The position numbers and the translations under genes are program-made. This document shows positions 25,319 to 33,606 of a stretch of 64,000 bases of DNA, piece by piece (positions within the stretch are counted from its first letter, which is position 1; every line of letters begins with the position of its first letter). The stretch spans positions 1 to 64,000 of the IMG/VR virus record IMGVR_UViG_3300013104_000004, one strand, 5' to 3'. Source of the stretch: a virus. The notes beneath the pieces are model-generated. The model was not told where the DNA came from. It worked only from the letters and a program-made list of their open reading frames with translations, and made no database searches.

Positions 25319-26722
25319 TCAGGGTGCGAGGCGAACCCAGATCGGCGAGTACGCGACCTCGAAGTACGGCACCTGGCGCACGGCGTTCGCCGCCGCGACG
25401 AAGCGCATCTGGCGGTGCTCCTCGGTGGTGTTGACGTCCGCAGGGAACGGGTACATCGAGACCGCCAGGCCGATCTCCGAGCCGAGGTCGCCCCGGGCTA
25501 CGGCATGCGGGGGGTATGCGCCGGCCAGCGAGACCGGGAAGTGCCCATAGGTGTTCCCCACAGTCGCAGCGCGCATCGAACTCTCGGGCACAGCGACCAC
25601 CCCGGCCGGCTTCGTGGCCCAGGTGACCGTCGCCGGGTCCCAGCCGGCGGGGTCCAGGCCGTAGATCCGCAGGCTCGTGCTGCCGTCGCTGTACTGGTCC
25701 TCGTTTCGGTACAAGCGCAGCGTCAGGGCGGACGGGTACAGCTGGCTCACCGCAGGGATCGCAGCGCGCAGCAGCAGGATGCTCATCGCGAGATAGCCGG
25801 CCTCCCCCTTCGCCGTCGGCGGCACCCGCACGAACCACGTCGGATCCGCCGAAGTGTTCGACGCGGGCGCGTCGGGATCAATGACCGAGCCGGCCGCCAA
25901 CACCTTCGACGCGACACCGCCCGCGGAGGCCGTCGTCGGATTTGGAATGGGCCCCGGCGCCCACGACGCCGCAGCTGGCGCGTCGACCGTCGCGGCGTAC
26001 AGGACGCCCTGGTACGAGACGAGCGACCCCTTGGAATAGGGGGCGCCAGGCGCCCACGGCCCCTCGAAGTGCAGCCCGGACTCTCCAGGGGGCCCCTGGG
26101 GACCGGCCGCTCCGCGCGGCCCATCTGCGCCATCGGCCCCCCGCGGGCCCGCCGCCAGCGCCCCCATGCTCACCCAGCCGGAGGTCGACATCACCCACAT
26201 CTCGGCGCCGACGACATACGCGTCGTTGGTCGGCGCTCCTGCCGGCAGGTCGGCCTGCGAGCTCAGCTGGCCGCGGAACGCGAACGAGGTCCCGTTCACG
26301 CCATCCGCGCCGGCCGGGCCTCGGGGGCCATCCGCGCCGGCCGGGCCTTCTGGACCCTCAGGGCCCGGGTCGCCCTGCGGCCCCTGAGGGCCGTCCGCGC
26401 CCTGCAGCGGCGGGAGCGCGAGCCAGCCGCTGTCCAGGGTCCACACCATCGCGCCCGTGTCGCGCAGGTACGCGTCCCCAGGCGTGGCGTCCGTAGGTAG
26501 CGCCGCCGGCGAGTCAATGCGCCCGCGCAGCGTCACGCCACCGACGCCAGCCGGCCCCGGCTCGCCCCGTGCGCCCTCCGGCCCGCGAGGCCCTTCGGGG
26601 CCGACGCCGTACCGCGCCTCGTACTCACCCTCGCTGCCGGGGGTCCACAAGGCGTTCTGGTAGATGACGGGACCCGACGCTTCGGCGGGCAGCTCGGCAA
26701 CTACAGGCAGGTGTCTCGGCAT
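25319..26722 (-). CDS. Collagen-like tail fibre
   Basis: 467 residues. Two blocks of Gly-X-Y triplets (about residues 40-60 and 108-145, with a shorter one near 195-215) alternate with repeated beta modules ending in GDAYLRDTGAMVW- and NDAYVVGAEMWVM-like strands. The C-terminal 200 residues are beta-rich and globular, a likely receptor- or sugar-binding head. The ATG at 26722 lies in a GTCGAT motif copy and has no Shine-Dalgarno. Converges with the HTH gene five bases away. Confidence 0.82.
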   Translation of the reverse strand: MPRHLPVVAELPAEASGPVIYQNALWTPGSEGEYEARYGVGPEGPRGPEGARGEPGPAGVGGVTLRGRIDSPAALPTDATPGDAYLRDTGAMVWTLDSGWLALPPLQGADGPQGPQGDPGPEGPEGPAGADGPRGPAGADGVNGTSFAFRGQLSSQADLPAGAPTNDAYVVGAEMWVMSTSGWVSMGALAAGPRGADGADGPRGAAGPQGPPGESGLHFEGPWAPGAPYSKGSLVSYQGVLYAATVDAPAAASWAPGPIPNPTTASAGGVASKVLAAGSVIDPDAPASNTSADPTWFVRVPPTAKGEAGYLAMSILLLRAAIPAVSQLYPSALTLRLYRNEDQYSDGSTSLRIYGLDPAGWDPATVTWATKPAGVVAVPESSMRAATVGNTYGHFPVSLAGAYPPHAVARGDLGSEIGLAVSMYPFPADVNTTEEHRQMRFVAAANAVRQVPYFEVAYSPIWVRLAP

Positions 26723-26737
26723 GCCCAGAGCATCGAC
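26721..26737 (-). promoter_or_regulatory. GTCGAT-N5-GGGCAT motif, candidate late promoter
   Basis: Same motif with a five-base spacer. The fibre gene's start codon is within GGGCATG, with no ribosome binding site upstream, as expected for a near-leaderless message. Confidence 0.45.
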
Positions 26738-26745
26738 TGGGCGTG

Positions 26746-26931
26746 CTACCGAGGCCAGAGCTGACCGGAGGTCGGTGCGTCGTCAACGACGATCCCGGCC
26801 TTCGTCAGCCACCACATGAGGGACCCGCCGGCGCCAGCTGCCACGGCAGAACCGACACGGGAGCCGATGTTCTCGGGGTCGTCATCGGCGTTGCGGACAT
26901 CCGCCCAGATGCGCCACTCGGTCACGGCCAT
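26746..26931 (-). CDS. Small protein with one hydrophobic segment
   Basis: 61 residues from ATG 26931, after GGTGGGAG. A Gly/Ala-rich stretch with two Trp (VAAGAGGSLMWWLTKAGIVV) may insert in membrane or pack in the tail. Sits between fibre genes. Confidence 0.55.
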   Translation of the reverse strand: MAVTEWRIWADVRNADDDPENIGSRVGSAVAAGAGGSLMWWLTKAGIVVDDAPTSGQLWPR

Positions 26932-26932
26932 G

Positions 26933-27910
26933 TCACTCCCACCTGATCGCAAGGCCCGTGTTCGAGTTCGTGCTCATGGACGTGCTCGTCGCGTTGGACG
27001 CGAGACCGTAGCCTGCATGGCCCTCCGCGATCGGAATCGCACGGTACTTGCGCGAGGAGCCCAGGGCGTAGGCCGTGAACACACCAGACGGGGCGTCTCC
27101 ACCGGAGAAGGTGAGCCCGGTCAGGCACTGAAACGGGGTGATGCCGGGGACGAAGATGATCCACGGCCACACGGGGCCGATGGTCCCCGCCGCGACGGAC
27201 GTCGATGTGGACAGGGCGACCCCATTGACGAGTGCGGGGACAAGGACGGGGATTGCGCCCGCTGCGGACTTCGACGGGTCGGCGTAGTTCACAGCCTCGT
27301 AGGCAGCACTGTTGGGCTGTGACCCCGGCAGGGAGTTGTAGATGCCTGTGGTGACAAGCACGAGGGCGTCGACGGTCGCGATGCCGGTATCGTCCCGCGA
27401 CCGTTCGAGGATGAAGCCAGGCTGCTGGCGTCCCGTGAAGCCTTCCGCGAAGGGCATCAGGGCGAGGCAACACCCATCACCGCTAGATGCGTAGCCGGTG
27501 CCAGTGCCCGACGGGTTCATGGTCGCGGAGTTGCCAGACAAGCCAGTCCTCCGGGAGAACAGAACGTTCGTGATGTTCCCCGCCCCGTCGGAACCCTTGC
27601 CGACGGTGATCCAAAGCCCCGGCACGGTATTGCCACCGGAGGTGGTGCCAGATCCATACTCCAGCTTGAAGAACACGGGCGCGACGCCCTGTAGAGCATC
27701 GTCAAACCGCCAGATCTCGTATCCGGCAGTCACCCCGGCTCCAGATGGGGCGAGCATGGTAGAGATCGTGACCTGCCCCGTGTCCGAGGTCTGCACCATC
27801 CCCACCGCAGTCAGCGCGTCATGGACCTTCTGAACCCACGCCCGGATCGGCCCGCCCGTGCCGGCAGCACCGTTGTCCGCAACGAGCAAGGACATAGTGG
27901 CGGTGGTCAT
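26933..27910 (-). CDS. Minor tail protein, unknown family
   Basis: 325 residues. Starts with a helical segment (GGPIRAWVQKVHDALTAVGM), then a Thr/Gly/Ser-rich beta-strand body typical of virion surface proteins. No enzymatic motif. Lies between two collagen-like fibre genes and overlaps the upstream one by four bases. Confidence 0.65.
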   Translation of the reverse strand: MTTATMSLLVADNGAAGTGGPIRAWVQKVHDALTAVGMVQTSDTGQVTISTMLAPSGAGVTAGYEIWRFDDALQGVAPVFFKLEYGSGTTSGGNTVPGLWITVGKGSDGAGNITNVLFSRRTGLSGNSATMNPSGTGTGYASSGDGCCLALMPFAEGFTGRQQPGFILERSRDDTGIATVDALVLVTTGIYNSLPGSQPNSAAYEAVNYADPSKSAAGAIPVLVPALVNGVALSTSTSVAAGTIGPVWPWIIFVPGITPFQCLTGLTFSGGDAPSGVFTAYALGSSRKYRAIPIAEGHAGYGLASNATSTSMSTNSNTGLAIRWE

Positions 27911-29031
27911 GTGTTCTCCCAGGTGATCGTCACGTCAGCCGCACCATCGGTGTACGTGTAGAAGGCCGCCCCGTCGCGGGCGATGCCCGGCACCGGGTTG
28001 AGCCACAGCGTCCCGGCGGTCGTGAACAGGACATCGACCAGGACTGCGTCCCCGACTGGCTTCGTGAGGGCGTTGCGGGCGACATCTGCGGCACGCTGCG
28101 CGGTTGACCGGTAGAGCCGGAACCGCACCGCGGCAGACGCCGTGATCGCCACGACGCGAGCAGCTGGGCCGAGGGCCGCCGACCCGTTCCCGGTTGCGCC
28201 CGCCAGGGTGGTGTCGGTGCGCGTGACCGTCGCGCCATCCGTCCATTCGATGTCGTAGTCGTCCGCCGAACGCTTCCGCGGCATCTGGTGCGTGGCGCCA
28301 CCAGGCGGCAGGCCGGGGCCAGCGGGGCCAGTCTCACCCCGCGCGCCAGGCGAGCCCGTGTCGCCCTTGACCCCCGGAGGGCCCTGCGGTCCCTCGGCAC
28401 CCCTCTCGCCGGCATCGCCCTTCGCGCCAGGCAGGCCCTGCGGGCCGGCGGGACCCTCCTGGGCGAGCACCGCCCAGTACTCGCTCGATGCACCCTCGGC
28501 GGGCTCCTGGCCCACGGAAGGGGCGATGGCGAAGAACGAGGACACGATCCCGTTGACGCCGCCATAGGACACCGCGTCGTCGACCTCATAGGCGGCGTCT
28601 GCCGCCCACGTGCCGCGCCACGTCAGGCCGGCGGGGCCCACGGGGCCCGGGTCGCCCTTCGCGCCATCCTGGCCCGCGACACCGGGATCTCCCTTCGCGC
28701 CATCGGCTCCACGGGGTCCCCGCTCGCCCGCCACGCCTGGCGCGCCAGTGGCGCCACGCTCACCCTGGATGCCCTGGGGGCCACGCTCGCCCTGCGGCCC
28801 CTCGGGCCCCTCGGGGCCGATGTCACCCTGGATGCCCTGGGGGCCATCGGGTCCTTCGGGACCCTCCGGCCCACGCTCCCCGGTGGGCCCCTCGGGACCC
28901 GGGCGGCCGGCCGGGCCCTCCACGGTGACCACGACGGTCTCATCGATGTCGGCCTCGACCACGAAGACATCGTCGGCACCTGCCGACAGCGCCCCGTCAT
29001 CGACGACCGTGAAGTCCAGCGTCTCGCTCAT
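27907..29031 (-). CDS. Collagen-like tail fibre
   Basis: 374 residues. Gly-X-Y triplets run from about residue 40 to 140 and again from 190 to 250 (GPEGPEGPQG, GERGATGAPG), separated by a beta module (TWRGTWAADAAYEVDDAVSY). A C-terminal 110-residue beta domain ends in DVTITWENT. Expected to trimerise as a stiff triple helix. The repeat tracts are prone to length change. Confidence 0.82.
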   Translation of the reverse strand: MSETLDFTVVDDGALSAGADDVFVVEADIDETVVVTVEGPAGRPGPEGPTGERGPEGPEGPDGPQGIQGDIGPEGPEGPQGERGPQGIQGERGATGAPGVAGERGPRGADGAKGDPGVAGQDGAKGDPGPVGPAGLTWRGTWAADAAYEVDDAVSYGGVNGIVSSFFAIAPSVGQEPAEGASSEYWAVLAQEGPAGPQGLPGAKGDAGERGAEGPQGPPGVKGDTGSPGARGETGPAGPGLPPGGATHQMPRKRSADDYDIEWTDGATVTRTDTTLAGATGNGSAALGPAARVVAITASAAVRFRLYRSTAQRAADVARNALTKPVGDAVLVDVLFTTAGTLWLNPVPGIARDGAAFYTYTDGAADVTITWENT

Positions 29032-29435
29032 GCCGCGTCCCGCGTGATGTTCGGGGAGAGGGTGATGTCGCCCTCGATGACGCGGGTCACGTCACCCGAC
29101 GGCCATACCAGCTCCAAGTCGTACTTCGCGGAGCGGCGCGGCTTCAGGGGATCGTCCGTCACGCCGAGCGCATCGGTCTGCTCCGCCGAGGCGATGATCT
29201 GGATCCGGCCATCGGCGCCACCGACGACGAGCCCGCCGTTCTCCGTGGTGAGCTCCAAGAGCACGTCCGTGCCGTACTTCGCGCGGAGCTGCATCCTGGC
29301 CGTGCAGCCGGTGATGTCGCGGGGGAGGGGCGGCAGGGGAGCCGCCTCCGTGGATTCCGGGTTCGAGCGCGCCCAGACGAACGCGCACCGGTACGTCTGG
29401 CCCTGGAGCCACAGCATGCTGACCGTCTTCGCCAT
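29028..29435 (-). CDS. Tail or baseplate accessory protein
   Basis: 135 residues. The pattern DITGCTARMQLRAKYG followed by YDLELVWPSGDVTRVIEGDI matches a small beta protein often coded before collagen-like fibres in phages, perhaps linking them to the tail. ATG lies in a strict GTCGAT motif and lacks a Shine-Dalgarno. Confidence 0.7.
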   Translation of the reverse strand: MAKTVSMLWLQGQTYRCAFVWARSNPESTEAAPLPPLPRDITGCTARMQLRAKYGTDVLLELTTENGGLVVGGADGRIQIIASAEQTDALGVTDDPLKPRRSAKYDLELVWPSGDVTRVIEGDITLSPNITRDAA

Positions 29436-29451
29436 GCCCAGACAGATCGAC
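29434..29451 (-). promoter_or_regulatory. GTCGAT-N6-GGGCAT motif, candidate late promoter
   Basis: Strict copy directly abutting the 3' side of the hairpin at 29451-29478. The start codon of the 29435 gene lies in GGGCATG. Confidence 0.5.
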
Positions 29452-29478
29452 CCCGGCCCTCAGGAGAGAGAGCCGGGG
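29451..29478 (-). terminator. Hairpin terminator after holin
   Basis: CCCCGGC and GCCGGGG enclose a CT-rich loop on the minus strand. It is followed at once by the GTCGAT motif, so it may end the lysis transcript before a new one begins. Confidence 0.6.
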
Positions 29479-29480
29479 TC

Positions 29481-29503
29481 GCTGTTGCGGACTCCGCAAC
29501 AGC
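29481..29503. repeat. TGTTGCG palindrome, copy C
   Basis: GCTGTTGCG mirrored as CGCAACAGC around GACTC, in the gap between holin and the 29435 gene. Same core as copies at 8924 and 19118. Confidence 0.6.
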
Positions 29504-29520
29504 GGAGTCCCATGATCGCG

Positions 29521-29898
29521 CTAGTCGAAGCTCTTCTCGCCCTCGCGGACCACGGTCGCACCCGAGGCTCGCAGCTCCGCGACGAGCGCCGTGAGCTCCT
29601 GGATCTGCGCAGCAGCCTCAGTCGGCGACGTGACCTTGTCGCGGCCCTCCAGGAGGTTCTGCAGCTTGCTGACGACGCCGACGAGCGCGGCCCCCGTGGC
29701 CCCGATCGCCGCGACGAGGCCCGGCGTGACCGTCACGGCCGGGTTCACCTGGTGGAGCACGGCGTTCACGGCGTCCGCCACCGGCGGGATGGCCACCGCG
29801 ACCGCGCCGGCGCCCGCCGCGTAGAGCCCCTGCAGCACCGTGCGCAGCGCGCGGCGCGTCGACTCCTTCGCGGCGTTCAGGTTGAGGTGCTTGGCCAT
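29521..29898 (-). CDS. Holin
   Basis: 125 residues. Two hydrophobic segments (about 23-45, LYAAGAGAVAVAIPP, and 58-76, GLVAAIGATGAALVGVVS), an amphipathic end and a charged C-terminus are typical of small phage holins. It follows the endolysin gene by three bases. Confidence 0.78.
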   Translation of the reverse strand: MAKHLNLNAAKESTRRALRTVLQGLYAAGAGAVAVAIPPVADAVNAVLHQVNPAVTVTPGLVAAIGATGAALVGVVSKLQNLLEGRDKVTSPTEAAAQIQELTALVAELRASGATVVREGEKSFD

Positions 29899-29901
29899 GT
29901 G

Positions 29902-30747
29902 TCAGCCCTCCTTGTGCGCCGCGCGAGCGGCCTTGTATGCGGCGTCCGTCTCGGCGCCCCAGATGCCGTCGACCTCGACACCCAGAGCCTTCTGGATCGC
30001 CTCGACCGTCTTGTCGTGCGCGGCCGACGACTTCCGACCCCACACGCCGTCCGCCTTCGTGCCGACGACCTTCTGCGCGTAGGTGACACCGTGAGGGAAC
30101 TCGCCGCCGTGGAAGTCAGCCGCGGCCTTGACGGTCTCCAGCCGCTTGTCCGTGTCGCGACCCCAGATGCCGTCGACCGTCGCCCCCACGGCCTTCTGGA
30201 GCGCGCGTACGGGGGTGGCACCGCCCGACGGCTTCGAGGAGGGCGTGGGCTTCGGCTTCGGCTTGGCGGCGGCCTTGCCGTACAGGCCGCTCATGTCCAC
30301 GTAGCCCTGAATGATCGAGCCGCGGCGGACCTTACGAGCGCAGACGTTGCCGTTGTACTGGCTGCCTCCCACGATGGCCGAGGTGTTGCCCTCGATCGTC
30401 GTGATGGACCCGTCCTTGTTCACGGCCTCGACGATGCCCACGTGGCAGACCGGGGGAGTGCCGCGGCCGCCGGAGCTGACGGTCGCCCACATGAAGAGCA
30501 CCAGGTCGCCACGCTTCGGGTTCGACGTCTTCCATCGGTCGTTCTTCTTGGCCCACGTGACGATGTTCGGCGTCCAGCCAGTCGCGAGCACGTGGATCCC
30601 GGCCTCGGCCAGCACCCAGCAGACGAAGTAGGCGCACCAGGCCGCGTTGGCCGGCGCCTTGAAGAGGGCCTTGAACTTCGAGCCCCCGACGTTGCCGAGC
30701 TCAGCGCGCGCGAGCTTCAGCGCGGCAGCCGCGGTCGCCGCGGCCAT
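29902..30747 (-). CDS. Endolysin: CHAP domain plus peptidoglycan-binding repeats
   Basis: 281 residues. CHAP catalytic residues are visible as Cys38 (NAAWCAYFVCWV), His102 (CHVGIVEA) and the IEGNTS motif near 119-123. A Lys/Pro linker (about 160-178) leads to three repeats with DG(I/V)WG signatures, the mark of peptidoglycan-binding domains. It cuts peptidoglycan peptide or amide bonds at lysis, released by the holin next door. Confidence 0.9.
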   Translation of the reverse strand: MAAATAAAALKLARAELGNVGGSKFKALFKAPANAAWCAYFVCWVLAEAGIHVLATGWTPNIVTWAKKNDRWKTSNPKRGDLVLFMWATVSSGGRGTPPVCHVGIVEAVNKDGSITTIEGNTSAIVGGSQYNGNVCARKVRRGSIIQGYVDMSGLYGKAAAKPKPKPTPSSKPSGGATPVRALQKAVGATVDGIWGRDTDKRLETVKAAADFHGGEFPHGVTYAQKVVGTKADGVWGRKSSAAHDKTVEAIQKALGVEVDGIWGAETDAAYKAARAAHKEG

Positions 30748-30869
30748 CAGAGCTCACCACCCGAGAAGTCCTCGGGGACGAAGTTCGGGTCCTGGGACAC
30801 CGTCTCGTCGATCGCATCCGGGTCGGCCGCCGAGGTGTCCTCGGGCATCGGCTCGTCGAGCACTGTCAT
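30747..30869 (-). CDS. Small acidic protein, 40 aa
   Basis: ATG 30869 follows AGGAGG; the stop overlaps the endolysin start. Very acidic (DEPMPEDTSAADPDAIDETV), no hydrophobic segment. Function unknown. Good initiation signals and third-position G/C support a real gene. A relaxed GTCGAT motif lies 29 bp upstream (30898-30915). Confidence 0.6.
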   Translation of the reverse strand: MTVLDEPMPEDTSAADPDAIDETVSQDPNFVPEDFSGGEL

Positions 30870-30922
30870 CGTTCCTCCTGGGGTGAGTACCTGTTCCTCA
30901 CCCCGAGGAATCGACCGAGCGG

Positions 30923-31252
30923 CTAGTGCCGGCCCCAGATCGCGTACGCCACGCCTGCCGCTGCAACGAACGGGGAGGCCACCTGGACCGACTTGGTGAA
31001 CATGCTCGCGGCGCGCTCTTCGAGGCGCGTCACCCGGAGCGCCAGGACGCTGTGCTGAGTCTGGGCCTCCGAGATCTTCGCGGCTTGCGTGGCCTGGACG
31101 TCCTCGGTGTTCTTGATGCGGCGGGCGTGGTCACCGAGGGCCTGGCCGAGCATCCCCTTGATCTCGCCGACCTCGATCCGCGTCGCCGTGACGTCCGACC
31201 GCAGGCCGGCCACGTCGCTCCCAGAGTTGTTCGTCACGGCCACGTCAGTCAT
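30923..31252 (-). CDS. Holin-like membrane protein (XhlA-type build)
   Basis: 109 residues from ATG 31252. A long coiled coil (residues 15-85) is followed by one C-terminal membrane helix (VASPFVAAAGVAYAIWG). This build matches XhlA-like lysis accessory proteins. Near the endolysin, so a second lysis component is likely. Confidence 0.65.
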   Translation of the reverse strand: MTDVAVTNNSGSDVAGLRSDVTATRIEVGEIKGMLGQALGDHARRIKNTEDVQATQAAKISEAQTQHSVLALRVTRLEERAASMFTKSVQVASPFVAAAGVAYAIWGRH

Positions 31253-31307
31253 CGAGTCCCCCAGGGTCGGTCGGTCACCTCCTGGCATCGACCCCAGAGA
31301 CGACGCA

Positions 31308-31329
31308 GGCCCCGGCCGAAGCCGGGGCC
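31308..31329 (-). terminator. Hairpin terminator
   Basis: GGCCCCGGC-CGAA-GCCGGGGCC, a perfect 9-bp stem with a tetraloop, between the 31357 and 31252 genes. A relaxed GTCGAT motif (31275-31292) follows. Confidence 0.75.
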
Positions 31330-31356
31330 CAAGTCGAGATGCGATCACCTCCCAGG

Positions 31357-31737
31357 TCAGGCCTGCGGAGCCTCCGTGTCCTCCGCGGCGGCGGCGGTGG
31401 CGGCGGCCTCGTCGCGCTCGGCCTGGAGCGCCGCCTCGGCCTGCTCTGCCGCGAGCCGCTCGGCCTCCTCTGCCGCAGCGCCCTCCGCTGCGATGCGCTC
31501 TGCCTCCGCGAGGCGCTCAGCCTCGGCAGCGCGCTCGGCCTCCGCGGCCGCCTCGGCCTCCTTCGCGGCCTTGCGCTCGGCGGCTCGCGCCGCCTTCTCG
31601 GCCTTCGCCACCTCGGCCGGCGTGAGCACCGGCTGGTGGTGGAACGGGTCGAGCACGGCGACCGGGGCTTCCGTCGTGCGCACGCTGCTCGGCGTGATCG
31701 CCGGGTCGTCCGCATGGACGCGGGGGTAGTTCGTCAT
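31357..31737 (-). CDS. Ala/Glu-rich coiled-coil protein
   Basis: 126 residues. From residue 40 to the end it is nearly all Ala, Glu, Lys and Arg (AEAERAAEAERLAEAERI), a single coiled coil. The N-terminal 40 residues are Pro/His-containing and less ordered. Role unknown; perhaps a virion or lysis accessory. Confidence 0.65.
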   Translation of the reverse strand: MTNYPRVHADDPAITPSSVRTTEAPVAVLDPFHHQPVLTPAEVAKAEKAARAAERKAAKEAEAAAEAERAAEAERLAEAERIAAEGAAAEEAERLAAEQAEAALQAERDEAAATAAAAEDTEAPQA

Positions 31738-31934
31738 CGAGTGCCCACCTCCCGGGCGATCTCCGGCGCCGCGCCGAAGTACGCGAGGGAACCGTCGGCG
31801 CGGACCTCGAACTTCGGGACGGCGGCGTCAGCCGCGACCGTCGTGGCGACCTCGCGCACCGGCTCCGGCGCCTGCGCGGTCTCGGTGGTCAGTTCCTCCA
31901 GCTCGATCGAGCTGGTCTGCACGGGCTTGCCCAT
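31734..31934 (-). CDS. Unknown 66-aa protein
   Basis: ATG after TGGAGGAGGAG. Acidic N-terminal half, then a short beta segment (KFEVRADGSLAYFGAAPE). Overlaps the next gene. A relaxed GTCGAT motif lies 30 bp upstream (31964-31981). No family recognised. Confidence 0.6.
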   Translation of the reverse strand: MGKPVQTSSIELEELTTETAQAPEPVREVATTVAADAAVPKFEVRADGSLAYFGAAPEIAREVGTR

Positions 31935-31983
31935 GAGCTCCTCCTCCAGGTGGGATGTGACGTACGCCTGGGGAAATCGACCT

Positions 31984-32730
31984 TCAGCCCGCCTGGAACG
32001 CCACGCGCAGCATGTTCAGCGCCTCGGCGCGCGTCTTGCGGATGCGCGACGGCGCCACGCCGAACTCGCGTGCTACCTCGCCCAGGCCGCGGTTGTGGAA
32101 GTACAGCTGGGCCATCACGGCCTGGTGCTCGTCAGGCAGGTCCACGATGCGCGAGGCGACCCGCTCGGCTACCGCGTAGGCGTCGGCCGCCTCGTCCGTG
32201 CGGTCCCCACCGTCGAGGGCCTCCAGGCCGTGGTCCTGCTCGTCACCCGCCTGCCCGGTCGAGCCGATGGGGATCTGCTGGCGCAGGTGCACGAGCTCGT
32301 CGACGTCGACACCGAGCTTCGCGGCCACCTCGGAGCGCGTGGGGGCCCGGCCAAGGTCCTGGGCGAGCTCATCCTCGACAGCGTGCTGCTCCTTCAGCCG
32401 GCGCCACGTCAGGCGGCTGGCCCAGGAGGTGGCCGGGGACTTCAGGCCGTCGAGGATGGCGCCACGGATGCGCATGCTGGCGTACGACATGAAGTGCTTG
32501 TGCAGGGCGCCGTCGGACTGCTCGATATCGAACCGGCCGACAGCCTCCAGCAGGCCCTGCGCGGCCCACGAAATGAGGTCGTCGCGCTCAACATGGTCAG
32601 GCACCCGCTTGTCGTACGCGATCTTCTTCGCAAGCCAGAAGTAGCCCGCTACGAGTTCGTCGCGCGCGCGCAGATCACCGTCGTTGCTGCGGCGCCACAG
32701 GGCGTCGAGGTTCTCCAGGTCCAGGGTCAC
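31984..32730 (-). CDS. Phage sigma factor, FliA/WhiG type
   Basis: 248 residues from GTG 32730, which overlaps the previous stop (CTGTGACC). Region 2 is clear (ERDDLISWAAQGLLEAVGRF, then FMSYASMRIRGAILDG), region 3 contains PTRSEVAAKLGVDVDEL, and region 4 ends with GEVAREFGVAPSRIRKTRAEA. This domain set (2, 3 and 4, no region 1) is that of flagellar or sporulation-type sigma factors. It lies at the start of the minus-strand lysis and tail cluster and probably directs RNA polymerase to late genes. The GTCGAT motif resembles the -10 used by this class. Confidence 0.85.
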   Translation of the reverse strand: MTLDLENLDALWRRSNDGDLRARDELVAGYFWLAKKIAYDKRVPDHVERDDLISWAAQGLLEAVGRFDIEQSDGALHKHFMSYASMRIRGAILDGLKSPATSWASRLTWRRLKEQHAVEDELAQDLGRAPTRSEVAAKLGVDVDELVHLRQQIPIGSTGQAGDEQDHGLEALDGGDRTDEAADAYAVAERVASRIVDLPDEHQAVMAQLYFHNRGLGEVAREFGVAPSRIRKTRAEALNMLRVAFQAG

Positions 32731-32990
32731 AGCTGGTCGTCCTCCCAGACGTCGTTGGTGCCGAACCAGGCCTCGTGCTCGGGGCGCCACAGCTCCGCGA
32801 CCTTGCGGCCGGGCAGCCGGCACACCCGGAAGGTGAACTCGGTGACCTCCAGGTCGAGCACGAAGATCAGCCACGGCGTCAGCCGGGTCACCGCGGGGGA
32901 GAGCTCGCGGGTATACAGCGAGAGCTCTAGGCGCGTGTGCGCGCCGAGCTGCTTGGGCAGGTGCGGAGCAAATCGGTCAATCCAAGCCAC
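32727..32990 (-). CDS. Unknown 87-aa protein upstream of sigma factor
   Basis: GTG 32990 after AAGGAGG. Trp-rich and beta-like (VTRLTPWLIFVLDLEVTEF), ending in acidic WEDDQL. Translationally coupled to the sigma gene, so it could be a regulator of it, such as an anti-sigma; this is only an inference from position. Confidence 0.6.
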   Translation of the reverse strand: MAWIDRFAPHLPKQLGAHTRLELSLYTRELSPAVTRLTPWLIFVLDLEVTEFTFRVCRLPGRKVAELWRPEHEAWFGTNDVWEDDQL

Positions 32991-33023
32991 GGGGCCTCCT
33001 TCCGGCGCCCTAAGGGAACCTCG

Positions 33024-33245
33024 ATGAGCGCCGGGAAGCCAGCGGCACGGCCCCAATACCACCGTGGGCACGTGCCGAGCGCGGCGGAACACGGACGAGC
33101 GAAGGTGAGCATGCTCACGCCGCAGATGGTCGCGATCATCGGAACCCCTCGGGTATCACGCGCGCGGGCGCCACCCAGGCGGCGCACAGCCGCTCCACTG
33201 AATCGCGTCAAGAGTTGGGCAGGGCTTGTCAGCCGAACGGCCTAA
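33024..33245 (+). CDS. Possible small gene or remnant
   Basis: 73 residues from ATG with AGGGAAC upstream. The segment AEHGRAKVSMLTPQMVAIIG resembles the opening of short HTH proteins, and NRVKSWAGL resembles their end, but the middle is degenerate and codon bias is weak. It may be a decayed DNA-binding gene. Confidence 0.3.
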   Translation: MSAGKPAARPQYHRGHVPSAAEHGRAKVSMLTPQMVAIIGTPRVSRARAPPRRRTAAPLNRVKSWAGLVSRTA

Positions 33246-33590
33246 TCGGGGGCCGCCGTCCGAGGCAACTGACTTGTGTGTAACCTCGCCCTCGAACCGC
33301 TTCGAGACAGTCTTCGAGGCGTCGAGCTCGCGACGGAAGGGCACCCTGCCCGACCGCATGCGCTACCCGAATGGAGTCCAGCAATGCAGCTTGGCCACGA
33401 TCGTCAGACCCCCGTTCGGGATCAGCGCTCCCGTCGCCGCCAGACCGCTACCGCGGCCTGAGCCTCGGCCTAGCCGGCCCACCCCCAAAGCCACCGCCCC
33501 GGCGCTTCGACGCGCCGTAAGCGGCATCGAGCGCGCGCCCTCATCGGCTGCGCGCTCACCCCCGCGCGCCCTCTGCTGGGCCGGGAGCAC

Positions 33591-33606
33591 CTTGAGAACT
33601 CAACAG
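33591..33606 (+). promoter_or_regulatory. BoxA-like antitermination element
   Basis: CTTGAGAACTCAACAG matches the BoxA sequence of actinobacterial rRNA leaders (TTTGAGAACTCAA), bound by NusB/NusE to make RNA polymerase resist termination. It is in a non-coding stretch upstream of plus-strand genes. Confidence 0.55.

Noticed and set aside
24567-25838. A 423-codon minus-strand frame over the HTH gene
   Set aside because: It runs antisense to a well-supported HTH gene and into the fibre gene, with shadow-type composition.
28288-30999. A 903-codon plus-strand frame across the fibre and lysis genes
   Set aside because: It is antisense to collagen-like triplets and the endolysin. Its Arg/Leu/Asp-rich low-complexity product is typical of shadow frames.
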